Shown here: positions 48,291-60,321 of the stretch, one piece after another
How the letters are laid out: every line of letters begins with the position of its first letter
Position numbering within the stretch: position 1 is the first letter of the stretch
NCBI RefSeq assembly: GCF_008831285.2
Contig: NC_045148.1
Coordinates: 20,205,002 to 20,269,001, forward strand
Length of the DNA stretch: 64,000 bases
Direction of reading: 5' to 3'
DNA from: Nymphaea colorata
Lineage: Eukaryota > Streptophyta > Magnoliopsida > Nymphaeales > Nymphaeaceae
The notes under the pieces: generated by a model
The model's input: only the letters and a program-made list of their open reading frames with translations
The model's database searches: none
Told to the model about the DNA's origin: nothing
Translations under genes and position numbers: made by a program

Positions 48291-48719
48291 CAACTTAAAG
48301 TTATTAAACAATACAATGTGCAGATCCGGAAAGCCGTGCTTCATTGGATTGGGAGAAGAGGTTCAATATCACCATAGGAATTGCAAGGGGAATGCTTTAT
48401 CTTCACCAAGATCCTCGACTTAACGTCATTCGTCGGGATCTCAAAGCTTGCAACGTGCTGCTAGACGAGCAACTGAATCTTAAAATTTCTGATTTCGGAT
48501 TGGCAAGTATCTTCAATAGAGTTTTGGGGTAGGCAACCACCAGTATCATTGTTGGTACTTTGTAAGTACAATGACAAAACAAATACTGATTGCTGATCAA
48601 CAAGTCTTTATAATCACCATGTGTCTTCATTGTAAATTTTCATAATTCCATGGTTTTCTGGCCAACTTACTCCGTCTACATGGAGTGAAACATTGTAATT
48701 TTACTTATTAACTGGTGGC

Positions 48720-48814
48720 CTATGTCACCAGAGTGCGGGGTGCGGGTGCCCGTGCCGGTGCGAGTGCCGGCGCGGCACATCTCAAAAAATTTAGGTGCGG
48801 CAGTGCGGGAAGAC

Positions 48815-48849
<35 letters not shown>

Positions 48850-49570
48850 TTATAATAATAATATATATGACAAAATTATCTCTAAACCATAAAATTATTA
48901 AATATCAAAATCAAAATTACAATTTTCCCCATTCCTTTCTTTCTTAATAAGGAGGTTAGCTGTTTAGGTTCGGCGTGGAAGGGACGGGGCGAAGCGCTCC
49001 GTTGTTCATTAACGAGCATTATTCTTATAATAATTTTGGTTTTAGATATGTCGAATTGGATCAAGATCCAAATCCAGACCCGAACTCTATCACTGCCCGC
49101 GGGTTCCCCTTCCTCTTCTTCCTCTTCCTCGTCTTCTTCTCTAATCTCTATCTCCCACTTAGTTGCCCTCTCTCAGGTGAGCATCCACACAGAGAACAGA
49201 GAAGAAGAAGGTGGAGGAAAGAGCAGTGGCGGTAGCGGCGGTGCAGCGCGGTGGCGATTTGGGTAATTAGGTCTTCGCTCGAGCCCTCTCTTCCTCCCGT
49301 CCTCACCTCTCTTCCTCCCTCTCCCATCTCTTTCCCCCTCCTCTCTTCCTCCCGTCCTCACCTCTCTTCCTCCCTCTCCCATCTCTTTCCCCCTCGCTCT
49401 GGCCCTCTCTTCCTCCCGTCCTCACCTCTCTTCCTCTCTTCCTCCCGTCCACACCTTACCCATCCTCTCTTCCTCCCGTCCACACCTCTCTTCCTCCTTA
49501 CTCTCCCTCTCTGTTTCCCCCAAATCCTGTCCATTTCTCCCCCAGGTACTGCCGTACCCTGGTGACATTG
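48720..49570. mobile_element. M2: inverted-repeat element in an intron of CRK-E
   Basis: 851 bases. The left end CTATGTCACCAGAGTGCGG is mirrored by the right end CCGTACCCTGGTGACATTG with few mismatches. Inside are repeated 'ggtgcggg' words, an ATT run (48825-48845) and a pyrimidine-rich block with a roughly 56-base tandem unit (49280-49460). Same plan as M1. It lies between kinase exons 5 and 6, where CRK-F has no such insert. I found no clear target duplication. No transposase. Confidence 0.65.
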
Positions 49571-51300
49571 CTAGAGAAAAAACGCAACAAGTAGTCTTTT
49601 TTATTTTTTATGTCAGAGAAACTTACAAAATTTGGTAATCACATGTTGTAAGAAAACAAGAATGCAAGTCCAAAATTCTTTTCTTACTGATCGTCAGCAA
49701 TGAAGGTGAACTGCATAATTGTCAGGCTTTTTATTTTAGTCGGTACGGTCTTCTGAATGACAGTTCAGTAAAGCGACTGCCTTTTACGTTTATAAGAATC
49801 AACTGATGCATTTCTTTTGCTTCTTCCAGAGGATATATGGCTCCAGGCTCCAGAGTATGCCATGAATGGCCTGTATTCTACAAAATCTGATGTCTACAGC
49901 TTTGGTATTTTATTGTTGGAAATCATTGGCGGCCAACTGGAAGTACGTTTTCTAGCAACCCATTAGGGTCCTGGTCTTGTTGAGCATGTAAGTCTCTTAA
50001 TCTCCCCCAAAAAAGATCACACCAAATGGCATTTTTCATCTGACAACTACATACAAAAAAACTCTTTAATCTGTCAAAAAGCAGTCTCCAGTGGTGTTCA
50101 TGAGAAGATGGCTATTGGCTACTGATATCATAAGCGTTCACAAAGTTTTTCAATTTCTCCATGTCTGATACTTGCATTTGCAACTTCATTTGCATATGGA
50201 TTTCATGGAGTTGTTAAGCTAAGTGGAAACCCTTCCTGGTCTTGTTGGCCACCTAGAAAATTGAACATCCGTATTATAGCTTCACCGTTTGACAGCTTTA
50301 ATGACCATCTGTATCTATAACTCAACATGTGACCTGAACTTTGATTTGCACTTCAAAAACTACAAATAGATTGGTGATATGACGATGGGCATTTAAATTT
50401 TGAAATTTTCTCCAAATCAACTTAGTATTATTCTTAAGTTCTCGCATCTAAGGAGGTACAATCAGCTCCCTTTCAACTGCACGCATCAGCAAGTGTGAAA
50501 CCTAAGGTCCGAGTGATGAGCTTGACTTCAATCATAGAATTTATAAATTTTAGAACTGGCAATATAGCCTGTGAGTGTTTAAACTCCTAATAATACAAAA
50601 ATTGTTCTCAAGTCCTTAAATATGGGGTGCTAGAAATTCTACTACTGTACCAACAAAAATATATACATATAACTTCAATTGATATTGGCGAGCAGGCATG
50701 GAGCTTGTGGCGTGAAGGGAAAGGGACAGAGCATCGATCCAGTCCTTAAAGATAGTTCTACTTCAACAAGTGATCAAATGCTAAGGTGTTTGCATATTGC
50801 CTTTCTTTGCATTCAAGAAGATGCTGCAACCAGGCCATCCATGTCCACGGTAGTTCTCATGCTTGGGAACAATTCTTTGGACCTTCCCTTGCCCACACAA
50901 CCTGCACTTATTTTAGAAAAAATTGCAGGATCAAGCCGACCACATTCTTCTGTTGTATGGACTACTGCTTCTAAAAGGACGGCAGAGTGAAAGCAACAAA
51001 AGTTTCACCCAGGATGTATGTGAACATGGAAAACATTCTGCTAATGTACGAAAATCATGCATTGGAGAAGTGAACATATGCCTAATGGAATTTACCTGAT
51101 TCGATATATTTATTACTTCATATATTAGTCTCCAACTGGGAGAGAAACAGATCTCCCTTGGGGTTAATCCCCAGATGTTAATTCCCAACCATATGAAGGA
51201 AGGAGTGGTTTGCACAACATTAGATGTCAAATGAACCGACCTTGTTATACTCAAGCTCAGCTCTTGTAGTAAGTACCCAAGAAAAGCTCATTTTTATGAT

Positions 51301-53003
51301 TGATGCATCTCTAAAAGCTTAATTCTGCAGCTTCAACTTTTGATAAATTAAAAGCCAAACAGATTATTGAAAAGCTTAATCTCTTTCTAGTCCACTGTCC
51401 ATCCACATGGTCGGAACATGGTTTCAAAAAGATTTCAAGATTGGTTACGTTATTAGCAGAGGAGAGGATGACATTATTGACATGAACGCATTCCATAGAT
51501 GTGGCGACTAACTGCTGCCTGAGCCCAAGCTTCTTGACTACTGCCATTTACACCAACGTCAAAAAATGCCAAGGAGCCATTCGCCGCTCAATGGATGGCA
51601 GGAACAAAGTGGCCAATAAATTGCCAGGCTTTTCGCAGCTTACTCCTAATATTTTGCTGACACTAGCTCCCACGTGACTCCGCCTCTAAGTACCACTATA
51701 TACAAAAAGTGAATCTTTTATAGCACAAATATTAAAAATAAATAATTTTTATAAGTTTGGTGTGGACAACTAGCCACACATGCCTACATATGGCTCTACC
51801 ACTGATTGTCAATAATCAAATAGCAATAGCCAATGCTATTGCACGAAATGAAGGCTTTGCCTGAATGAAGGCACTAGGGTGCAAAGTTATGCACTAAATG
51901 GATACTATGCTTTCAGAAAATGATTCTTAGTTATACTGGTGCCAATTATCACAGAAAGTAGTATTTGCAGAGAGCAACCCAATTTTGTTTTATCGGTAAT
52001 TGTAGTGCACAGCAGTATTGACAATTAAATTACTTGCAATCCATCTGCTGAGAAATGGACTATTCGGGAACTTAAACTTTCCTTCCACTAACTTTAGGAA
52101 GTTTAGTGTTTGGCACAAATTAAACGTTTCAGTAGTTTGAATTGGGTCCGGGTCCGAGTTGGCTCGACCTATTGAATACCTCTACCTCTACTTGAGCTCG
52201 AGTTGTGCTCGGGTTGGTTCTACTTAAGGTGTGTGATTGGGGATGAACACACTAAATTGTGTCCAAGACCCACCCTCGCAGCATTGCCTCTGCACCTGGA
52301 TAAAATGGATAAACTATTTCTAGTTATTCCATTTTGTTCTATAAAGGGAAGCACATAATTGATGCACTAAGGTGCCAAATAATCAAAATGCCTCTAGTAT
52401 GTTAAAGGAAAAACCCTCCTCATATTGATTAGAAAATGGAAACTAACAAATTAAATTTCCAAAACATTCTGTTTTTCCTTTTTCAATTTTTTTTTTTATT
52501 TAGTATCGGTGGTTCATTCCACCATTATGAAGAGGTGTCACTGCCTCCCCCTTATGCCCTTTACCCTTAAGATTTACAGAGTTTGCTTCAGAATTTATTA
52601 TGATTTAAAGGAAGAACACATTAGGGTGTGACAACAACCATAAAATTTGTGCATCGTAGCGCTGTTCAACAAGTCTAGCTAACTCGAACTCGCTTGATAA
52701 ACTGGACTCGAAATGAACTCGACAACCTAAATGAGTAGAGCTCGAGTTTAATGAAATTGAACTCGACTCAAGTTCAAATCGAGTTTACTTTTTTTTCAAG
52801 ACACTCAGTCGAATTGAGCTAACTCGAGTTCTACTCCAACTTGCTCATGAACAGTCTTAGTGTATCGGATCCTTTTTAAAGTGGGCCTCCGCCAATTATT
52901 TCAAAGGACCATCCACCTAAATGATAGTAAGAGTCGTACGTTTATTAGATAGAGAGGGAGATGACAATTTATTTTCAACGGAACGTTCGTTGATTGCATT
53001 AAA
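51301..53003. other. Intergenic between CRK-E and CRK-F
   Basis: No gene seen. At about 52140-52240 and 52660-52855 the DNA is dense in 'ctcgag', 'aactcga' and 'gactcga' words in both orientations. This resembles the subterminal repeats of a degenerate DNA transposon. Ends were not found. Confidence 0.4.
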
Positions 53004-53018
53004 TAGCCAGCACATTGA
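53004..53018 (+). promoter_or_regulatory. Conserved 15-base upstream word of CRK-F
   Basis: TAGCCAGCACATTGA, about 550 bases before the CRK-F ATG, preceded by ATTAAA as in CRK-G. Function unknown. Confidence 0.5.
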
Positions 53019-53571
53019 GAGATACTATCCATAAACACATTATCGTAGAGAAGCTTTCATTTAAGGGTCTGTTTTTTATTATATTCAAATATAAGCCTCA
53101 CATTTCTAGTTCATCTAATACGGGCCTTACTTTTGCTAGCAACTGCTAATAAAGGGTTCCAATTAACGTGACAGTTAAGACGTAAAAAAAAATTGTGTTT
53201 ACTTTAGATCATTGTTTTAAAATTAAATTAACAAAAATATGTCGCCTTTTTGTGCAATAGAAAAGTTCGCCTTTCTTATTTTCTATATTCCTAATGCTTC
53301 TGCCAAAGTCCACACACATTACGTAATGTACGCCCTTGTTAGTAAACTGAAGCCATAAAAGTAAATGGGGCCTATGTTTGATAATATGGGCAAAGGAAAG
53401 GAGCCATTTGAATGAAAACCATGAAAGTTGCAAACTGACCTGGTCGGAAGAGTTTACATAACGAGGAAGAAACAGACGATCTGAATATACTGCATGCTTC
53501 TTGGTTCCTCCTCCTCTGTTTCCCATTTCTACGCAGAAGAATCCTGTCATCGTTCACATGGTGGTGGAGCA

Positions 53572-56500
53572 ATGTGCAGAACATGCTGCAGCCTCATTTT
53601 CTTAACTGTCCTTCTTTCTCTGCAACTCGCCGAAATGTCTGAGATCCCCAACTGGTATTGCATTCCGACCCCAACCTACTCGGCGAATAGCACCTTCAGC
53701 CACAACCTGCAGCCAGCACTGGCCTCTGTGGTAGCCAACGCTTCCATCACCAGCTTCTATGATGCCACCGTGGGCAACAGCTCTGAAAAAGCCATTGCCA
53801 TGGGCCAATGTCGAGGTGACCTCGACGGTGAGGCTTGCCAAGTATGCCTCTCCGATGCTGCCACCCAGATCACCCAGCGGTGCCCCGTGAACAGAGTGGC
53901 TATGTTGTTCCTCCAAGGCTGCATCTTGCACCACCATGACGCCAACTTCACATTACCTCAAATATTCGTGAATATAACTCAATCGAGAAATGAACTCATT
54001 CCCGACCCCCAAAGATTCAGGCCGATACTGACTTCCTTCTTCGACAAACAGATCGCTTCCGCCATCATCAACCCTTCAGGCCGCTTATTCTGGGGCGACA
54101 AGTTCAGGTACACTCGGAACTTGACTATATACGGCACCGTGCAGTGCGTTCAGTACCTGTCCCCAAACCGCTGCAAAATTTGCTTAGACATAGTTGTCGA
54201 TCTAATGCTCAAGAGAGTTGCAAATACACAAGCCGCTGTAGCTTACCATAACTTCGAGTGCGTTTTAAGATACGACACCGTTCCCTTTTTCATTCCCCAA
54301 TTACCTCACAAGATTTCTCCAAGCAGCGCCGTCGCAACTAACTGCTCTCCGCCAGCATTGAGCAACAAGGTTGGCAGCCCCTTTCACAGAAATCTCATGG
54401 CTCTACTCTCTTATCTGATAGTGCATGCACCTACCTCTGGCTTCTACAACGATTCCGTGGGCCTGGGCTCCAGCCAAGTATACGGCCAGGCCTTGTGCCG
54501 AGGCGACATCCCTGATGACGTTTGCTGGGAGTGCACAGCCCAGGCTTCCACCAAAATCCAGGAGTTGTGCCCCAGCAGTAGAAGAGCAATCGTATGGCTT
54601 GACCGTTGTCAATTGCGCTACTCTGATGAAAACGTCGCCGGCGTGTTAGATGTTTATAATAAGGCCTGCCAACCAGCAGCGGAGAATGCATCGGATCCAA
54701 CCAGCTTCGATCACAATTTGGGAATTCTCATATCCAACCTGACGTCGCTGGCAACTCAGAGCTCTGTCAATCGCCTTTTTGCTACGGGCGTTTCCGTTCT
54801 TGCGGAATCGAAGAGGATCTACGCTTTGGTGCAATGCATGAGAGATATCTCTGCAGACCAATGTGCGCTGTGCTTGCAGAACGCAAGCTCTGATATTGTG
54901 GGATGTTCTAATGGAAAGCAAGGCGGTCGCATCCTCAGGGGCAGCTGCAGTCTGGCTTTTGGAGTGCACCCCTTCTTTCTCGGCGATCCAACACTATTGC
55001 TTTACCAGCACAAGCATGGTGAGTCCCCACTCTTACTCTGCCGAATCACATCCTTAAAGAGATCTAAATTCCTAACCTTTAACATGTTTTGGTGAAAGAC
55101 TGTCACCATTTTGAGTAGTAATCATGTCGGACCCGTCATTTTTATTGAAAATTGTTTGAAGAAGCAGTTGGTGGCTGTGATGAAGGAACTAGCTTCTTGC
55201 TGTTGAACTTGGCAGACTTGTACTTGATTATGAGAACAGGGTCTCAGGTCAGGTCTGCTCTGTTTTATTAGCTTCTGAAAGTATATATTTCTTTCTATTT
55301 ACCAGCCTCCCCATGTTCGTTTTGGCCTTCGGTACTCGATGGCAAACTAACCTCCCACTATAGTCACCTTGCTTTAGGTTCGTTTTATTGCATTTTTTTC
55401 CAAATCTTCACATTTTCTTCTTCTACTTTCTCTAACAAGAAGAAAACAGTATTTTCCAACTTAGAAGGTACTTTTAGATGCTTCTGTGCATTATAGCCTT
55501 TTCTTTCTATATATTATTGGGTAACAGTTGTGTGCTACAGTTATATCTGGTCCAGATTTGGACATCTAACAATCTGTGAACAACCACAACTCATCATACA
55601 AAAAAAAATCTCCTTTTTTATACAGGTAATAAGCTTTTGGTGATAGTTCTTCTCATCTGCTTAACTGGTGGGCTCCTGCTAGTAGCAGCCTGTGCATTGT
55701 GCTTAGTTCGGAGAAGAATGCAACATCTGGGTAAATGTCATGTGCCTTGAATGCTTATCTAGGTCCTTGTCCAGAAAAAATCTCATAATTTCAATTTCCT
55801 ACTTCATGTCATTTCAGAGAAGCTAAAACAAAAAGAAGCAACCTCAATCGATACTGAGAATGTCGAAGAGAATGAGGAGGCAAACTATGATTTACCGCAG
55901 ATCAGCCTGAGGACAATAGAAGACGCTACGGATAAATTTTCGGAATCAAATAAGCTTGGGGAAGGTGGATATGGTCCTGTCTATAAGGTAATTGGAGTAA
56001 TTGATTTAGTCGATTAATCTTTTTCATTGTCAATGACAGAATTACTTTAAACCTCAGCTCAATTTTCTAGGCGCGCGGCAAGCATTAAACTTGAGCTCTA
56101 TAGTGAAACTGTGTAAGAAAACCTGTGACTTGAACCGTATCTGAAAATTGAAAAAGGTGAACGATTTTAAAAACTAAGGCGAAAAATTAATCCAAATCAA
56201 TTCTTTCTATGATGAGGAGTTCAAGTTCTGATCCTATTTCTGTATTAGAATGACAAATACAACATCATTGGTGATGCTTTCCTACCAGGGCAAGCTTCCT
56301 AATGGACAGGAAGTCGCTATGAAGAGGCTGTCTGGACGGTCTGGGCAAGGTTTGAAGGAATTCAAGAATGAAGTTGAGTTGATAGTCAAACTTCAACATG
56401 TAAACCTGGTTAGGCTCATTGCTTGCTGCTTGGAGAAAGGGGAGAAGATGCTCATTTATGAATATATGCCCAATAAAAGCCTAGATTTCTTCCTTAAGGG

Positions 56501-57008
56501 TTAGTATCTTTCATTCTTTTACCTGAGGTATCTGATTATCAGAAACTGAATCTTTTACTCAATGTCCTTGACGTCTATGGGAAAAAGGTTTTTCTTTGTC
56601 AATGTCGCACCTGCGAGAGAGAAGGTGGGGGGCCAAAGTTCCCTGCTTACGATAGTCTCTTCAGGTTCATAAATTTAGTTGCCTGTGAGTAGTGCAGATT
56701 ATGCTCCGCATTAATAATTGAAAATTCAGTTTCTTTTCTGCATGTCAAGAGAAGCCACCTATTACGCCTTAAAGGCAGCCTCCTCTAAGCACCTCCTCTA
56801 AGCATGAATTCGCATGCTTTCTGAAATAAATTCGAGTTTCTCACACAAATTACAAAGTTAATTTATTCTACATGGCAGTTGACGAACATTTTCCCGAAAA
56901 GCATGTGCGAAAGGTCTGGAGCATTTGAAAACATCAAAGTTACTTGGTGGGGGACATATAGCTTGCCTTTATCTCGGGTGGAACTGGACTTGTTTGGAAC
57001 TGTACATT

Positions 57009-57059
<51 letters not shown>

Positions 57060-58881
57060 ATCTAATTACAAATATTGAACATTACATTGTGCAGATCTAG
57101 AAAGCCGTGTATTGCTGGATTGGGAAAAGAGGTTCAATATCATAATAGGAATAGCAAGGGGGATCCTTTATCTTCACCAAGATTCTCGACTCAATGTCAT
57201 TCATCGGGATCTCAAAGCGAGCAATGTGTTGTTAGACGAGCAATTGAATCCTAAAATTTCTGACTTTGGATTGGCAAGGATTTTCAGCGGAGTTCAGGGA
57301 CAGGCAACTACCAGTATCATTGTTGGTACATAGTAAGTTCAAAGCTACCATAAATTTTGGTTACTAAATAGGTCTTGATAATCACCATGACTTCTCTCTT
57401 CATCAATTGTAGTTCTGTGCTTCCACCATAGGATCTGATCCGAAAGTCAAATTCTATATGCTTCCTTCATTTACATTAGGTGAAACACTGTGATCTTTTT
57501 TAGTGAAGTAGTATCAGAAGATCTGCAGAAACAAATCATTTCTTTTATTTTTATGACTAAACGGCATGCGGATTTGACAGTCCTATACATATAGGATTAC
57601 AGAGTTGTTGTGACCTCAACTTGTCAAAGAAAAGAAGCAAAAAAATGCTAGTCAAATCATCTTTTTTCAGGTGCTAGTGAACACTGGAGGTGAACCGCAT
57701 AATTATGTGCCTTGTTTGGTTTAGTCAGTGGGTGATATGAAAAGCAGTTCTATGAAAGCGACTGCCATTTTAAGTTACCTAAGAATCAACTAATGCATTT
57801 TCTTTCCTTCTTTCAGTGGATATATGGCTCCAGAGTATGCAATGGATGGTGTGTTTTCTACAAAATCTGATGTCTACAGTTTTGGCATTTTATTGTTTGA
57901 AATTATCAGTGGCCAACTGAATTCTGCAATCATTTCTGCAACTCTTCAGGGTCGTGGTCTTGTTGAGCATGTAAGTTTCTCTCTCCCTCTCTCTCTCTCT
58001 CTCTGCGTGTGTGTGATTTGAACATCCCCCTCCCCATGATAATGTTGGCTGCAAGTAGTGGTTTTTATCATGGAAATGCATTCAGAGAACTCTTTATCTT
58101 TTGAACGGATTTAAGAGATGCCCATCAGAGAGATTATTGCTGGCACGATAAGCACTCAGCAAATTTTCAATTTCTCCATGTATAATTGCATTTGTAACAT
58201 CAATTGCTGTGCATATTGCTTGTCGTCCATGCAAGAAGATCTATATTCAGGCTGTCTACTTAACAAATTTCGAGGACCATATACATCTGTGCCGCAACAT
58301 GCAGCTGAAAAATTAGTACTACGGCCCATGGCCATTTAAATTTTTGAATATTTCTCAATCTTGAACATAGTTTTAGTCTGATCAAGTCTTGACTTATTGG
58401 GTATTGTGATCTATTCCACTTACACCACACAATCCACACATGGGTATGAGAGGTGAATTACTTCCTTCAAAGAGCTATGAACTAGAACAAATGGTAAACT
58501 TGTAGAACAAATGGTAATCTAGCCTATGAGGAGCTAGGAATTCAAGCAACATATGAACAAATATTTACTTCAATTGATGAACAGGCATGGAGCTTGTGGA
58601 GCGAAGAAAAAGGGACAGAGTTCATCGATCCAGTCCTCAAAGACGCTGCTACTTCAACAAGTAATCAAATGCTACGATGTCTGCATATTGGCTTTCTCTG
58701 CATCCAGGAAGATCCTGCAACCAGGCCAACGATGTCAACGGTGGTTCTCATGCTTGGGAACGATTCGGTGGACCTTCCCTTACCCAAGCAACCTGCATCC
58801 TTTGGGGAAAATGTTGCAGATTCAAGCCAACGATGTTCTTCTGTTATTACGTCTGTGGCTTCTGAAATTACCACAAGGTAA
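53572..58881 (+). CDS. CRK-F: intact cysteine-rich receptor-like kinase with four DUF26 domains
   Basis: Seven exons: 53572-55018, 55626-55730, 55818-55987, 56289-56499, 57095-57332, 57817-57970, 58585-58881; all introns GT-AG; 873 residues. Signal peptide residues 1 to about 22. DUF26 cysteine motifs C-X8-C-X2-C start at residues 80, 192, 309 and 422. A Pro/Ser-rich linker (about 241-266) between the pairs suggests duplication of a two-domain head. Membrane helix about 484-510 ([20 protein letters not shown]). Kinase about 560-835: GEGGYGPVY loop, AMKRL lysine, HRDLKASN (RD type), [29 protein letters not shown]. It should phosphorylate Ser/Thr at the plasma membrane; CRKs generally act in stress and immune signalling, and the ligand is unknown. 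An in-frame ATG at 53494 would add 26 residues; I chose 53572 because it gives a normal signal peptide. Confidence 0.95.
57012..57056. repeat. (GA)n tract in intron 4 of CRK-F
   Basis: About 45 bases of pure GA, 38 bases before the exon-5 acceptor. It corresponds to tracts in CRK-E and CRK-G. Confidence 0.95.
57978..58004. repeat. (CT)n tract just after exon 6 of CRK-F
   Basis: About 27 bases of CT repeat starting a few bases after the exon-6 donor. In the transcript it is complementary to the GA tract in intron 4, the two flanking exons 5 and 6. Confidence 0.93.
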
Positions 58882-60321
58882 GGGCAACAAAGGTTGGACC
58901 ACCAAGAAATCTGAAGAAAAAGATGTATGCAAGAAACTACGAGTTAATTGATTCTACCTGTATCTAAAGAAACCTTGCACGTTGGCAAACTCTCCGATGA
59001 TGCCCAACTCCGCTCTGCTTCTCTGAAGAAGCTAAGATATGCTCAACCCGTTAGATTGGGTCTCAGCTTGAGATCGACAAACCTGATTATCAGTGCCTCC
59101 GTTCAACTTTTTGGGAAGATAAAAATAAAAATAAAAAAAAATTATAAAGAACTTATCTTTTCAAAAAATTACTAAAATATCTCTCAGTTGCGCACGCATA
59201 ACGGCGCACACAACTTGCTCTTGTAATGCAACAGAAGATAAACGAGTGAATGATATTTTGGTTCCGCACGTTGACAATGGCACCTCTGACGCCACTGTAT
59301 ATGACGTTATTGTGAGTTATGGGGGAAGACGGGAGACTGCAACTTATAAACTACTCTCAAATGGTTCTGCTTGAGCTACCCATCGACTAAAATTTAGATA
59401 TATTTGTGCCTCACCCACATAAATTTCTGGGTCACATCATTCAAAACGATGACTGCGTACTAACTCTGCAATTTATTTCAAGCGTTAGTTGTTGGTCGAA
59501 ATACATTAAATAGCCAGCACATTGACTGACGTTAATAATGCATGGAACTCACCTTATGGCTTTTTAGCTGCTAGATATTTATGTAATAATCTTTTTTTTT
59601 TTAAGTTGGCTACACGGATGGCCGTGGCTGTTACGTTTCAAAGCCAAAAAAGCCAAGTTAAAACAATAAGGTGCTTTAGCGTTTTGCAAGCAGAAGATCA
59701 TATGTGTTTTATACGGGTCTTTTTCAAAGATTCGGGTAGAACTACAACAATTAAATGCTTTCAATTTTTTAAAAGCACGCAATTTATTTGAGCTTAGTTG
59801 CATAATATTTTCCCGTAGCTGTCCAAGGAGGTGTGACATGGTGAAGCATGATGGGACTGCTAGGGCTATAAAAAATTAATCCTCACCCACGAATAATTAA
59901 GAAAAAAACCTGCTTGGATGCCCAAATGACGAAAGCGTGCCTTAATAAAAGTGCACAGCCGACAGCACCTTAATATATTAAAATAAAAAAACTTTTTAAT
60001 GTTGAAAATTAATTTGGAGGTCATGTCATCGATTAATCCAATGAAGTGGTTGTGCACATTCAACAAGTACGGACAAAAAATGCGGTTTCTGTTTCTCATA
60101 AACTAATATTACATAAATATTTGTGTGCGGTCGCATAAATCTATGAATCCACCAATTGTTGATCATGGCAGGAACAATGGAGTCTTCAACTTGAAACTAT
60201 ACATGACTTAGCTGAGTAATCATACGCCAACTCGTCAAGCATGCCACTTAGCTCCCTCTCCTCCTTTGTTTCCCAAACTTACACGGAAGCATTCTACCAT
60301 CGTTCACACTGTGGCGACGCA
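58882..60321. other. Intergenic between CRK-F and CRK-G
   Basis: Contains the 3' flank of CRK-F and the 5' region of CRK-G. No other gene or clear repeat seen apart from the conserved upstream word. Confidence 0.6.
59511..59525 (+). promoter_or_regulatory. Conserved 15-base upstream word of CRK-G
   Basis: TAGCCAGCACATTGA, about 800 bases before the CRK-G ATG. Same word as in CRK-E and CRK-F, at variable distance. Confidence 0.5.

Larger units (their letters stand above)
31724..50990 (+). pseudogene. CRK-E: four-DUF26 CRK pseudogene with nested transposons
   Basis: Exon 1 survives in four pieces (31724-31831, 32283-32705, 41581-41726, 44621-45400; 1457 bases in all), exon 2 in two (46196-46203, 46649-46745; 105 bases). 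Kinase exons: 46838-47004, 47588-47796, 48324-48561, 49830-49987, 50696-50990. All four DUF26 C-X8-C-X2-C motifs remain. Beyond the insertions there are: TAA at 32319; one extra T near 41602; TGA in the juxtamembrane 'WR*NQHP'; exon 4 two bases short; catalytic HRD changed to RRD with a TAG ahead of 'ATTSIIVGT' in exon 5; a GGCTCCA duplication and a stop in exon 6; two bases missing in exon 7. The kinase core is therefore dead independently of the transposons. Start chosen by homology to the CRK-F leader. Confidence 0.93.

Noticed and set aside
49251-49565. Ser/Pro-rich open frame
   Set aside because: Same kind of CT-repeat artefact inside M2.
51311-51547. 78-codon minus-strand frame after CRK-E
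   Set aside because: No recognisable domain, neighbours or splice signals.
53494-53571. N-terminal extension of CRK-F from the upstream ATG
   Set aside because: It would put 26 polar residues before the hydrophobic leader. CRK-G has a similar upstream stretch, so it may be translated, but the second Met gives a normal signal peptide.
54646-54969. Minus-strand 107-codon frame inside CRK-F exon 1
   Set aside because: Antisense shadow of DUF26 domains 3-4; no splice or start context.
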